The position numbers were made by a program, and so were the translations under genes. This document shows positions 39,325 to 45,826 of a DNA stretch of 64,000 nt, one piece after another. Below the pieces are notes generated by a model. The model did no database searches. It saw only the letters and a program-made list of their open reading frames with translations, and was not told where the DNA came from. The DNA is from Gallionellales bacterium GWA2_60_18 (lineage in GTDB: Bacteria > Pseudomonadota > Gammaproteobacteria > Burkholderiales > Gallionellaceae). The stretch covers positions 20,731-84,730 of the forward strand of contig MGWS01000022.1 in assembly GCA_001801105.1 (NCBI GenBank). Direction: 5' to 3'. The first letter of the stretch is position 1; the number at the start of each line of letters is the position of its first letter.

Positions 39325-40247
39325 GCGAAGCCGCCGCGCCGGTTGCGGATACGGGCGCGGATGCCAACCGGCAATACCTGCAAGGCTACCTGGCGTGGCT
39401 GCGCAACGAGAAGCGCTATTCCGCGCTGACCGCCGAGAACTACGCGCGCGACCTGCATCACCTGTTCGAGCTCGCCGCGGATACGCCGCTCGCCGATCTC
39501 AAGATCCACCACATCCGCCGCTATATCGCGCAACTGCACGGCAAGGGGCTGGGCGGGCGTTCGCTGGCGCGCATGCTGTCGGCATGGCGCGGTTTCTTCA
39601 ATTATCTGATGCGCGACCACGGCTACACTGACAATCCCTGCGCCGGACTGCGCGCGCCCAAATCGCCCAAGACCCTGCCGCAGGCGCTGTCGCCCGACGA
39701 GGCGGCGCGCATGGTCGACCTGCCGGGTGACACGCCGGAAGCGCTGCGCGACAAAGCGATGTTCGAATTGTTCTATTCCTCCGGCCTGCGTCTGGCCGAA
39801 CTGGTCGATCTCGATCCCGAGCAGCTCGACCTGACCAGCGGCGAAGTGCGCGTCACCGGCAAGGGCAACAAGACCCGCATCGTGCCGCTCGGCCAATACG
39901 CCATCACCGCATTGCAAACCTGGCTGGCGGTGCGCGACCGGCTCGCCAAGGCGGGCGAGACCGCGCTGTTCGTCGGCGCGCGCGGGCAGCGCATCTCGCC
40001 GCGCGTGATACAGCTGCGCATGAAACAATGGGGTATCAAACAGGGCATCACCAGCAACGTGCATCCGCACCTGCTGCGCCACTCGTTCGCCACCCATGTG
40101 CTGCAATCCTCCGGCGACCTGCGCGCGGTGCAGGAGATGCTCGGCCATGCCAGCATCTCCACCACACAGGTCTATACCCATCTCGATTTCCAGTACCTCA
40201 GCAAGATCTATGACGCGGCACACCCGCGCGCCAAAAAGAAGACATGA
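39321..40247 (+). CDS. xerC: tyrosine recombinase XerC
   Basis: The 308-residue protein has an N-terminal SAM-like core-binding domain (YLAWLRNEKRYSALTAENYARDL). The catalytic domain carries R in SSGLRLAELVDLD, K in GKGNKTRIVPLG, HLLRHSFATHVL (H-x-x-R), GH in EMLGHASISTTQVYTHLDF, and the tyrosine nucleophile in the same stretch (QVYTHLDF). With XerD it resolves chromosome dimers at dif. It overlaps both neighbours by 4 nt. Confidence 0.96.
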   Translation: MSEAAAPVADTGADANRQYLQGYLAWLRNEKRYSALTAENYARDLHHLFELAADTPLADLKIHHIRRYIAQLHGKGLGGRSLARMLSAWRGFFNYLMRDHGYTDNPCAGLRAPKSPKTLPQALSPDEAARMVDLPGDTPEALRDKAMFELFYSSGLRLAELVDLDPEQLDLTSGEVRVTGKGNKTRIVPLGQYAITALQTWLAVRDRLAKAGETALFVGARGQRISPRVIQLRMKQWGIKQGITSNVHPHLLRHSFATHVLQSSGDLRAVQEMLGHASISTTQVYTHLDFQYLSKIYDAAHPRAKKKT

Positions 40248-41620
40248 CCACACAGAAATCCAAACCGCGCGCCGCGCGGCAACACGCCGCATCCGGCAAC
40301 AAGGACTACCGCAAACGGCACGGCGCGAATCCGTCCGCACGCGGCAAACCGGCGACGCAAGGCACGACGCGAGCACCCGGCGGCGACGTGACCGCGCAGC
40401 CCGGCATCACACTCAAGGAAGGCCGCGAGAAGTCGCTGCTGCGCCGCCACCCCTGGGTATTCTCCGGCGCGATTGAGCGTGTGGACGGCGCGCCCGCGAG
40501 CGGCGACACGTTGCCGGTGCGCGATGCCGCAGGCGATTTTCTTGCCTGGGCGGCCTACAACCCCGGCTCGCAGATCAGCGCGCGCGTCTGGTCGTGGGAC
40601 GAGGGCGAGACCATCGACGCGGCATTCTTCCGCAGGAAAATCGCGCAGGCGTTGACGATGCGCGAGGATCTACTCCTCTCTCCCGCTTGCGGGAGAGAGG
40701 ATGGGAGAGAGGGAAATAACACAAGCAGCGGCTTGCGCCTGATCCACGCCGAATCCGACGGCCTGCCGGGGCTGGTGGTAGACCGCTACGGCGACACGCT
40801 GGTGATGCAGATCGGCAGCGTCGGCGCGGAACGCTGGCGCGACGCCATCGCCGACATCCTGCTCGAACTGTGCGGCGCTGTGTGCCTCTATGAGCGCTCC
40901 GATTCCGACTCGCGCGGACTGGAAGGGCTGGAGGTTCGCAACGGCGTATTGCGCGGCGCGTTGCCGGAGCATGTCGAAGTGGTCGAGCACGGCCTGCGCT
41001 TTGCGGTGGATGTCGCGACAGGACAAAAGACCGGTTTCTATCTCGACCAGCGCGACAACCGCGCGCTGACCGAGCGGCTGTCCGCCGGGCGCGATGTGCT
41101 CAACTGCTTCTGCTACACCGGCGGCTTCTCGCTGTATGCCTTGCGCGGCGGCGCGAGATCGGTGCTGTCGATCGACGCCTCGGGCGACGCGTTGCGCATC
41201 GCGCAGCAGAATCTCTCAAACAACGGTCTCGATGAGAGCAAGGCCGAATGGCAGGAAGCCGACGTGTTCGCCGCGCTGCGCAAACTGCGCGACCAGGGGC
41301 GCAGCTTCGACTTCATCATCCTCGACCCGCCCAAGTTCGCTCCCACCGCCGCCTTCGCCGAAAAGGCCGCGCGCGGCTACAAGGACATCAACCTGCTCGG
41401 CTTCAAACTGCTGCGCCCGGGCGGCCTGCTCGCCACCTACTCCTGCTCCGGCGGCATCAGCGAAGACCTGTTCCAGAAGATCGTCGCGGGCGCGGCGCTC
41501 GACGCCAGCGTGGACGCGCAGATCGTCCATCACCTGCACGCCAGCGCCGACCATCCGGTGCTGCTGAGCTTTCCGGAAGGCGCGTATCTCAAGGGTCTGC
41601 TGCTGCGCATCGCCGGCTGA
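40244..41620 (+). CDS. class I SAM-dependent rRNA methyltransferase (RlmI-like) with repeat insertion
   Basis: The 458-residue protein has an N-terminal basic tail of about 50 residues, then a PUA domain (LKEGREKSLLRRHPWVFSGAIERVDG) and a Rossmann methyltransferase domain with DVLNCFCYTGGFSLYALRGGARSVLSIDAS and ILDPPKFAPT. E. coli RlmI methylates C1962 of 23S rRNA (396 residues). The extra length here comes from the tail and from about 18 residues (LSPACGREDGREGNNTSSG) encoded by a palindromic repeat just before LRLIHAESDGLPG. Exact target is inferred. Confidence 0.88.
   Translation: MTTQKSKPRAARQHAASGNKDYRKRHGANPSARGKPATQGTTRAPGGDVTAQPGITLKEGREKSLLRRHPWVFSGAIERVDGAPASGDTLPVRDAAGDFLAWAAYNPGSQISARVWSWDEGETIDAAFFRRKIAQALTMREDLLLSPACGREDGREGNNTSSGLRLIHAESDGLPGLVVDRYGDTLVMQIGSVGAERWRDAIADILLELCGAVCLYERSDSDSRGLEGLEVRNGVLRGALPEHVEVVEHGLRFAVDVATGQKTGFYLDQRDNRALTERLSAGRDVLNCFCYTGGFSLYALRGGARSVLSIDASGDALRIAQQNLSNNGLDESKAEWQEADVFAALRKLRDQGRSFDFIILDPPKFAPTAAFAEKAARGYKDINLLGFKLLRPGGLLATYSCSGGISEDLFQKIVAGAALDASVDAQIVHHLHASADHPVLLSFPEGAYLKGLLLRIAG
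40675..40717. repeat. palindromic repeat inserted in frame in the rlmI-like gene
   Basis: CCTCTCTCCCGC (40675-40686) and GCGGGAGAGAGG (40689-40700) form a perfect 12-bp palindrome with a two-base loop, then ATGGGAGAGAGGG. The core CTCCCGCTTGCGGGAG is shared exactly with the intergenic repeat near 25946-25961. Confidence 0.75.
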
Positions 41621-41636
41621 ACGGCTCCCTTGCGCA

Positions 41637-41665
41637 TGGACGGACAGGCCAAAAAACGCTATCCT
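41637..41665 (+). promoter_or_regulatory. promoter of tRNA-Arg
   Basis: TGGACG (41637-41642) and TATCCT (41660-41665) are spaced 17 bp and followed by GCGCGCC, the same discriminator as at tRNA-Phe. The tRNA starts at 41683. Confidence 0.5.
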
Positions 41666-41682
41666 GCGCGCCTTCACAAAAC

Positions 41683-41759
41683 GCGCTCGTAGCTCAGCTG
41701 GATAGAGTATCGGTTTCCGAAGCCGAGGGTCGTGGGTTCGACTCCCGCCGAGCGCGCCA
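41683..41759 (+). tRNA. tRNA-Arg (anticodon CCG)
   Basis: The 77-nt gene has acceptor GCGCTCG pairing with CGAGCGC, discriminator G and encoded CCA (41757-41759). The D arm is TAGCTCAGCTGGATAGAG, the anticodon loop TTCCGAA within stem TCGGT/GCCGA, and the T arm GGGTTCGACTCCC. The anticodon reads CGG codons, which are frequent in this GC-rich genome. Confidence 0.97.
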
Positions 41760-41769
41760 ATCACATATG

Positions 41770-41806
41770 AAATGGGCACTTCAAATCGAAGTGCCCATTT
41801 TATTTG
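41770..41806 (+). terminator. terminator after tRNA-Arg (also facing the ahpF remnant)
   Basis: A perfect 13-bp stem, AAATGGGCACTTC (41770-41782) with GAAGTGCCCATTT (41788-41800), has a 5-nt loop and is followed by TATTT. Being symmetrical and A-rich on the left, it could stop transcription from both sides. Confidence 0.85.
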
Positions 41807-41831
41807 CTGCGCCGGATATGCGTTTATGCCG

Positions 41832-41965
41832 CTACGCCGCCGAACGGATCAAGTGGTCGAAGGCCGGGAGGCTGGCCTTGGCGCCTTCTCCCATGGCGAT
41901 GATGATCTGCTTGTAAGTCGCCGTGGTGCAGTCGCTGGCGGCGAACACGCCGGGTATTTCCTCCC
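41832..41965 (-). pseudogene. 3' remnant of ahpF (alkyl hydroperoxide reductase subunit F)
   Basis: About 43 codons ending at a TAG (41832-41834) read [20 protein letters not shown] and then [18 protein letters not shown]. This is the very C-terminus of AhpF/thioredoxin-reductase-like flavoproteins (E. coli AhpF ends similarly with KGVFAAGDCTT and LSAFDYLIR). Upstream of about 41965 the similarity stops and no further AhpF sequence is found before ahpC. The rest of the gene has been deleted. It lies directly downstream of ahpC, the normal ahpCF position. Confidence 0.8.
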
Positions 41966-42061
41966 GAAGGATTGCAGGGGGAAGACGCCATGATCCATGC
42001 GCGCCTTTCCGCTGGAATCCGCTCCCGGCGGGCACGCCGGGAGCGGAGCGGGTTACGGGAT

Positions 42062-42628
42062 TTAGATCTTGCCGACCAGGGCTGGCGACGGAACCAGGGT
42101 CTTGTCGCCTTCCTTCCACTTGGCCGGGCAGACTTCGCCGGGGTGGGAGGCGACATATTGCGCGGCCTTGACCTTGCGCATCAGTTCGCTGGCATCGCGG
42201 CCGATGCCGCCGGCGTTGATCTCGATGATCTGGATCTTGCCCTGCGGGTCGATCACGAAGGTGCCGCGCTCGGCCAGACCCTTCTCCTCGATCATCACGC
42301 CGAAGTTGCGCGAGATGACGCCGGTAGGATCGCCGACCATCACGTAGCCGATCTTGCCGATGGTCTCCGAAGTGTCATGCCAGGCCATGTGGGTGAAGTG
42401 GGTGTCGGTGGACACGCTGTAGATCTCCACGCCCAGCTTCTGGAACTCGGCATAGTTGTCGGCCAGGTCGCCCAGCTCGGTCGGGCAGACGAAAGTGAAA
42501 TCGGCCGGGTAGAAGAACACCACGGACCACTTGCCCTTCAGGTCGGCGTCGGACACGGCGACGAACTTGCCGTTATGGAAGGCGGTGGCGTTGAAGGGCT
42601 GGACTTCGGTATTGATGAGGCTGTTCAT
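42062..42628 (-). CDS. ahpC: alkyl hydroperoxide reductase AhpC (2-Cys peroxiredoxin)
   Basis: The 188-residue protein starts [23 protein letters not shown]. The peroxidatic Cys is in [19 protein letters not shown] (near residue 47) and the resolving Cys in [11 protein letters not shown] (near residue 166). It reduces peroxides to alcohols and water. AAGGAG before the ATG at 42628 fixes the start. Its usual reductase AhpF survives only as a remnant, so another disulfide reductase must serve it. Control by OxyR is suggested by the site at 42705-42741. Confidence 0.97.
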   Translation of the reverse strand: MNSLINTEVQPFNATAFHNGKFVAVSDADLKGKWSVVFFYPADFTFVCPTELGDLADNYAEFQKLGVEIYSVSTDTHFTHMAWHDTSETIGKIGYVMVGDPTGVISRNFGVMIEEKGLAERGTFVIDPQGKIQIIEINAGGIGRDASELMRKVKAAQYVASHPGEVCPAKWKEGDKTLVPSPALVGKI

Positions 42629-42675
42629 GAGTGCTTCTCCTTGGGTTGGTTGAAATGAATTTTGCGACAGGGCGA

Positions 42676-42703
42676 AAGATACGGACTTTCGCGCCGCAGG
42701 CAA
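42676..42703 (-). promoter_or_regulatory. ahpC promoter
   Basis: On the minus strand TTGCCT (42698-42703) and TATCTT (42676-42681) are spaced 16 bp. The weak -10 and the adjacent upstream OxyR-like site fit an activator-dependent promoter. Confidence 0.45.
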
Positions 42704-42704
42704 A

Positions 42705-42741
42705 ATCAAATGTTCCAATGGTGCGGATAGGCTGGGGCTAT
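42705..42741 (-). promoter_or_regulatory. OxyR-like binding site upstream of ahpC
   Basis: ATAG (42727-42730), seven bases, CTAT (42738-42741) form a perfect OxyR half-site. A degenerate second half (ATCA-N7-CAAT, 42705-42719) lies seven bases away. The array ends one base before the predicted -35, the classical activating position. Confidence 0.55.
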
Positions 42742-42746
42742 GGGCG

Positions 42747-42884
42747 CTATTTGCGGCGCCCGGACTGCTTCTTGTAACGCTTCATCTGCCTGCGCGCATA
42801 CAGGCCGTGGCAGAACAGGCCGAGCGTGGCGCACAACGCCAGCAGCGCGAACAGCGCAAGCCCAAGGGAGATGGTTTCAGCCAT
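42747..42884 (-). CDS. small single-pass membrane protein, 45 aa
   Basis: The protein reads [20 protein letters not shown] at the start and ends in a strongly basic tail ([17 protein letters not shown]). It has one transmembrane helix (residues about 6-28) with the N-terminus likely outside. It overlaps the stop of the PepSY remnant by 8 bp, so it was probably the last gene of that operon. Small proteins of this type accompany PepSY membrane proteins in siderophore or iron-uptake loci; that is family knowledge, not proof. Confidence 0.6.
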   Translation of the reverse strand: MAETISLGLALFALLALCATLGLFCHGLYARRQMKRYKKQSGRRK

Positions 42885-43285
42885 GCGATGTCTCCTGCAT
42901 CAGCCGTGCCTGCGCGGCATCGCGGCGCTTGGTCTGGCTCTTCCACCACATCCACAGCCCGGTACCGCCGAGGAAGGTCAGGATGACGCCCAGAATGTCG
43001 ATCCATATCCACACGTTTTCCTTGCCGAAAAATGCCTTGCCGGTATGCAAGTCGGTCACCAGCTTGCCCAGTGTGATGCGTTCGGCTACGGTCATTTTCG
43101 CGGGAAGTTGCGCCAGCGTTTGCCGCACTTCGTCGGCAGACTGCCATTTCGTCCCGTCGTGGCTGACCAGCAAGCCCTTGTCCTTGATGGCCACCGTCAC
43201 ACTGCCGTCGGGATTGAGGCTGGCGTTCCAGACATCGCCCTTGCTGGCATTGAGCCAGACATCATCCTTGCGGGCGCTGCGCCAG
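42877..43285 (-). pseudogene. PepSY-associated TM protein, 5'-truncated
   Basis: The remaining frame reads RKDDVWLNASKGDVWNASL, then DGTKWQSADEVRQTLAQLPAKMTVAERITLGKLVTDLHTGKAFFGKENVWIWIDILGVILTFLGGTGLWMWWKSQTKRR, a PepSY-TM-type protein with its C-terminal membrane helix. The expected N-terminal membrane helix is missing. Upstream of about 43285 the sequence belongs to the DUF2325 gene in another frame, and no in-frame start with a signal or helix exists. It probably lost its 5' part in a deletion. Such proteins are often encoded with TonB-dependent iron receptors. Confidence 0.7.
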
Positions 43286-44287
43286 ATTGCGATACTGGGT
43301 GATGAGGCCGGTGCGTCCGCCGACGCACAGCACGCTGCGCGCCTCACCGTCGGCTTCGGCAGACAGGGGGCAGGCGCTGTCGCATTCGCCGTCGCAACCT
43401 TCCTCTTCGATCAGCATGCGCTCCATCGCATCGCGCTCGGCGGCGAGTTGGTCGCGTTCGGCGGCGAAACGGCTGGCCGCATCACGGCTGGCAGCGAGGG
43501 TTTTCTCCAGTTCCCAGACGCGCTGCGATCCGGCCATCAGGCGCTGGTTGGCGAGCTCCAGTTTGACCAGGCGGCGACCGATCTCGATCATCGCGGTGCC
43601 GTTCTCGAGGCGGGTGAGGCGTTCGCGCAGCTTGGCGGCCTCCTGCTCGGCGTTGCCCAGACGCTGTAGTTTTGCTTTGAGCTCATTGAGCTTGCCGGTG
43701 AGGGTAGCCTCGCGCTCCTTGGCCTTGGACAGGTCGCCGCGCAGTGCGGCGTTTTCCTGTTCGAGGATCGCCAGCCGACGGGTATCGGCAGCCTTGCCCG
43801 CGCCGACTTGGTGCGACAGCATGTGGATATCGGCATAGACGGTGTTGCGCGTGTCTTCGCCGGCATGCTTGTGGGTCAGCGCCGCCCACATCGGCGCGGC
43901 CACCTCGCCGCTGGCGATGCTGTCGCGCCACAGGGCAAGCACCTCCGCGTCGCAACGCGCGGCGTCGAAGCGCTTCAGCGCCACGGCATACTTGCGATCA
44001 AAATGTTTTTGCAGCGTCTCGGCAAATTCATTGCGCGCCATCGAGCATCTGTTGGCCTCGACGTGCAGGGCGAATTCATCGCGCAACTCGGCGGCGAAAT
44101 GGAAGCGCCTGGCGAAGCGCACCAACTCTTCCATGGACAAACAGGTGCCGATGACCGGGCAATGGAATTTTTCCTCCAGGTTCCAGAGTTTCAGGCGGCG
44201 TAGCGGCGGCGCATCGAAAGTTATTGTCGGCGGGATAGCGCCTGATGCCCCAGCCAGGAGGCTGGCAATCGGAGTGGCGGCGTTCAT
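43262..44287 (-). CDS. DUF2325 family protein, truncated at its C-terminus
   Basis: The frame has 341 codons. The N-terminal part (PPLRRLKLWNLEEKFHCPVIGTCLSMEELVRFARRFHF) and a long coiled-coil (about residues 160-300) are as in DUF2325 proteins of betaproteobacteria. The C-terminal DUF2325 domain should begin SVLCVGGRTGLITQYRNL and continue for about 90 residues. Here it stops after RNLAQRPQG, where the sequence switches to the PepSY gene. The Cys-rich DECDGECDSACPLSAE-like stretch before it may bind metal. It overlaps the 65-aa gene upstream by 4 nt. Function is unknown; activity after truncation is doubtful. Confidence 0.75.
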   Translation of the reverse strand: MNAATPIASLLAGASGAIPPTITFDAPPLRRLKLWNLEEKFHCPVIGTCLSMEELVRFARRFHFAAELRDEFALHVEANRCSMARNEFAETLQKHFDRKYAVALKRFDAARCDAEVLALWRDSIASGEVAAPMWAALTHKHAGEDTRNTVYADIHMLSHQVGAGKAADTRRLAILEQENAALRGDLSKAKEREATLTGKLNELKAKLQRLGNAEQEAAKLRERLTRLENGTAMIEIGRRLVKLELANQRLMAGSQRVWELEKTLAASRDAASRFAAERDQLAAERDAMERMLIEEEGCDGECDSACPLSAEADGEARSVLCVGGRTGLITQYRNLAQRPQG

Positions 44288-44481
44288 GATGTGCGCGCCA
44301 TCTGGTCCAGCATGCGCTCGGACATGCGGGCACAGAGAGAACGCGTGTCGTCATCCACCGTCGATGAATCGGCCAAACGTTCCAGCAGGTCGGCAGCCCG
44401 ACGGGTCGAACGGGCGCAACCGTTCAGGTCATGGCGCAGAACCAGATTGAGGGCGCCGGCATAAAGGTCGTTGTTTTGCAT
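44284..44481 (-). CDS. small hypothetical protein, 65 aa
   Basis: The sequence starts MQNNDLYAGALNLVLRHDLN and is alpha-helical in appearance (RRAADLLERLADSSTVDDDTRSLCARMSERMLDQM). CTGGAGACT precedes the ATG. It overlaps the DUF2325 gene by ATGA, so the two are coupled. I recognise no family beyond association with DUF2325. Its promoter carries a Fur-like palindrome. Confidence 0.65.
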   Translation of the reverse strand: MQNNDLYAGALNLVLRHDLNGCARSTRRAADLLERLADSSTVDDDTRSLCARMSERMLDQMARTS

Positions 44482-44514
44482 GTTGGCAGTCTCCAGTTGA
44501 ACAAGGGGGTGTTC

Positions 44515-44561
44515 CTGGCTGGCTGCCTTGGGTGGGGGTGTGACCCCCTGGGTGGCTGGCG
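44515..44561 (-). promoter_or_regulatory. bipartite CAGCCAGCCAG / CGCCAGCC leader motif, copy 1
   Basis: Plus-strand CTGGCTGGCTG (44515-44525) and GGCTGGCG (44554-44561) lie 33 bp before the 65-aa gene start. Between them GGGGGTGTGACCCCC forms a strong hairpin. The same two words recur before the HMA-like gene at 49137, and a variant before ftrA. Confidence 0.4.
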
Positions 44562-44580
44562 ATTTGTTTTGTAACGCTGC

Positions 44581-44611
44581 GAACGATAATCGCTCTCAAC
44601 AATAGAGTCAA
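44581..44611 (-). promoter_or_regulatory. promoter with overlapping Fur-like palindrome
   Basis: On the minus strand TTGACT (44606-44611) and TATCGT (44583-44588) are spaced exactly 17 bp. The 7-1-7 palindrome GAGCGAT-T-ATCGTTC (44581-44595) covers the -10. It resembles the Fur 7-1-7 model TGATAATnATTATCA in form, with 6 of 7 arm pairs symmetrical. Iron repression of the DUF2325 operon is plausible. Confidence 0.5.
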
Positions 44612-44663
44612 GCTTTTTTGATGGCAATACCGGCGGCACAACAAAAATGCCGGATCAACGGCA

Positions 44664-44694
44664 TTGCATAAATCAAACCTAATCACTATGATTA
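44664..44694 (+). promoter_or_regulatory. promoter and autoregulatory operator of the toxin-antitoxin pair
   Basis: TTGCAT (44664-44669) and TATGAT (44687-44692) are spaced 17 bp. The perfect palindrome TAATCA-CTA-TGATTA (44680-44694) overlaps the -10, where a ribbon-helix-helix antitoxin would bind. Confidence 0.6.
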
Positions 44695-44716
44695 AGACTG
44701 ATTTATGGAGGTAAAA

Positions 44717-44977
44717 ATGAATACCAAAGTGCTAACCGCGCATATCCCTATCCCGCTTGCCGATAAAGTGGACCAGATTGCTGCTCGTATGGAACGTTCT
44801 CGCGGATGGATCATGAAACAAGCCTTGTCCGCATGGGTTGACCAAGAGGAAGAGCGTCGTCGCATGACCATTGAAGCAATGGCGGATGTTCAATCCGGTC
44901 AGGTAATCGACCATCAACCGGTTCAGGCTTGGGCCGACAGTCTTGGCTCGGATAATCCGCTACCGGTGCCACGCTGA
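44717..44977 (+). CDS. ribbon-helix-helix (CopG-type) antitoxin
   Basis: The 86-residue protein has the N-terminal strand MNTKVLTAHIPIPLADKVDQIAARMERSRGWIMKQALSAWV, a typical RHH DNA-binding domain, and an acidic C-terminal toxin-binding tail. GGAGG lies at 44707-44711, fixing ATG 44717 over the upstream in-frame ATG. It ends one base into the toxin start (TGATG). It would neutralise the toxin and repress the operon. Confidence 0.85.
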   Translation: MNTKVLTAHIPIPLADKVDQIAARMERSRGWIMKQALSAWVDQEEERRRMTIEAMADVQSGQVIDHQPVQAWADSLGSDNPLPVPR

Positions 44978-45252
44978 TGGAATTGAAATGGACCAGCAAG
45001 GCGCTGTCCGATCTGGTCAGGCTGCATGAATTCCTGTCGCCGTTGAACAAGCAGGCCGCTGCATCCACTGTCCAATCCTTAACGATGGCTCCAACCAAAC
45101 TTCTGGCACAGCCCCGTATCGGAGAGAAGTTGGAAGAGTTCGAGCCGCGTGAGGTCAGGCGAATTTTGGTGGGGCATTACGAGATGCGCTACGAAATTCA
45201 ACAGGCCACAATCTACGTGCTTCGGCTGTGGCACACGCGAGAAGATCGCTGA
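44977..45252 (+). CDS. RelE/ParE family toxin
   Basis: The 91-residue protein has LKWTSKALSDLVRLHEFLSPLNKQAAASTVQSL, EFEPREVRRILVGHYEMRYEIQQATIYVLRLWHTREDR, the ParE/RelE fold with the C-terminal His-Arg end. It may poison gyrase (ParE-like) or cleave mRNA (RelE-like); the LWHTRE ending is more ParE-like. Base composition here is lower in GC than its neighbours, which suggests transfer. Confidence 0.85.
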   Translation: MELKWTSKALSDLVRLHEFLSPLNKQAAASTVQSLTMAPTKLLAQPRIGEKLEEFEPREVRRILVGHYEMRYEIQQATIYVLRLWHTREDR

Positions 45253-45352
45253 ATGGATAAAGTCTTCGAGCCCGGAATATTTCAACCAGGAAACCGCTTC
45301 CAGGTTCAACCGTATCGAGCCTGTTAAACTTAAAACTTATTGGGATACTGAC

Positions 45353-45826
45353 ATGAACTTGATCGCTTCCTCTCTTCCCGGTCGCCTGCGTCTGCGCGCA
45401 CCGGCCCTGTGCAATGCGGCGAAGCTTGAAGCCCTGCGCGCGATCGTTGCGCGCTGGCGTGATGTGCTGGCTGTGGAAACCAATCCGCAGGCGGGCAGCC
45501 TGCTGGTCCGCTACGATGCTGCGCGGCTGGATCGCGCGCGCTTCGAGGCGCGCGCGGTCGCGGCGGCGGAAAAAGCGCTGGGTGTCAACGCGAAGGGAAG
45601 TGTGAAAGCCGTCGCCGATGAGACGGCGGCACCTTCCCATCGTCATGGTGGCACGCAGCGTGTGCGCGCCAATCGTTGGGCGAAGCGCGGCATGCTGGCG
45701 AGCTTGGCGGTTTCGCTGCTGCTCGCCGGCCTTGGTCGCAAGCGCTGGCATGCGCTGGCTGGCGGGCTGTTTCTGCATGCCCTCGCGGCGCACCTCTGGG
45801 TGCACCGCCGCCGCATTCTTAAATAA
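45353..45826 (+). CDS. HMA-like domain membrane protein, candidate ferrosome-associated (FezC-like)
   Basis: The protein has 157 residues. Residues about 1-75 form a ferredoxin-like HMA domain (NLIASSLPGRLRLRAPAL, then LEALRAIVARWRDVLAVETNPQAGSLLVRYD) in which the CxxC metal site is absent and the Arg-rich GRLRLR occupies its place. A linker follows. Two membrane helices lie near the C-terminus (MLASLAVSLLLAGL and ALAGGLFLHALAAHLWV). Its stop abuts the stop of the P1B ATPase, with the genes convergent. The same Arg motif occurs in that ATPase and in the protein at 48742-49137. Function is inferred from this context. Confidence 0.75.
   Translation: MNLIASSLPGRLRLRAPALCNAAKLEALRAIVARWRDVLAVETNPQAGSLLVRYDAARLDRARFEARAVAAAEKALGVNAKGSVKAVADETAAPSHRHGGTQRVRANRWAKRGMLASLAVSLLLAGLGRKRWHALAGGLFLHALAAHLWVHRRRILK

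Noticed and set aside
39321..40247. Tyrosine recombinase as integrase of a mobile element
   Set aside because: Gene order dapF-DUF484-xerC and sequence identify the housekeeping XerC; no attachment repeats are seen at the nearby tRNA-Arg.
41683..41806. tRNA-Arg 3' end as an integration site with a direct repeat
   Set aside because: No second copy of the tRNA 3' end was found downstream in the window; the palindrome after it is a terminator.
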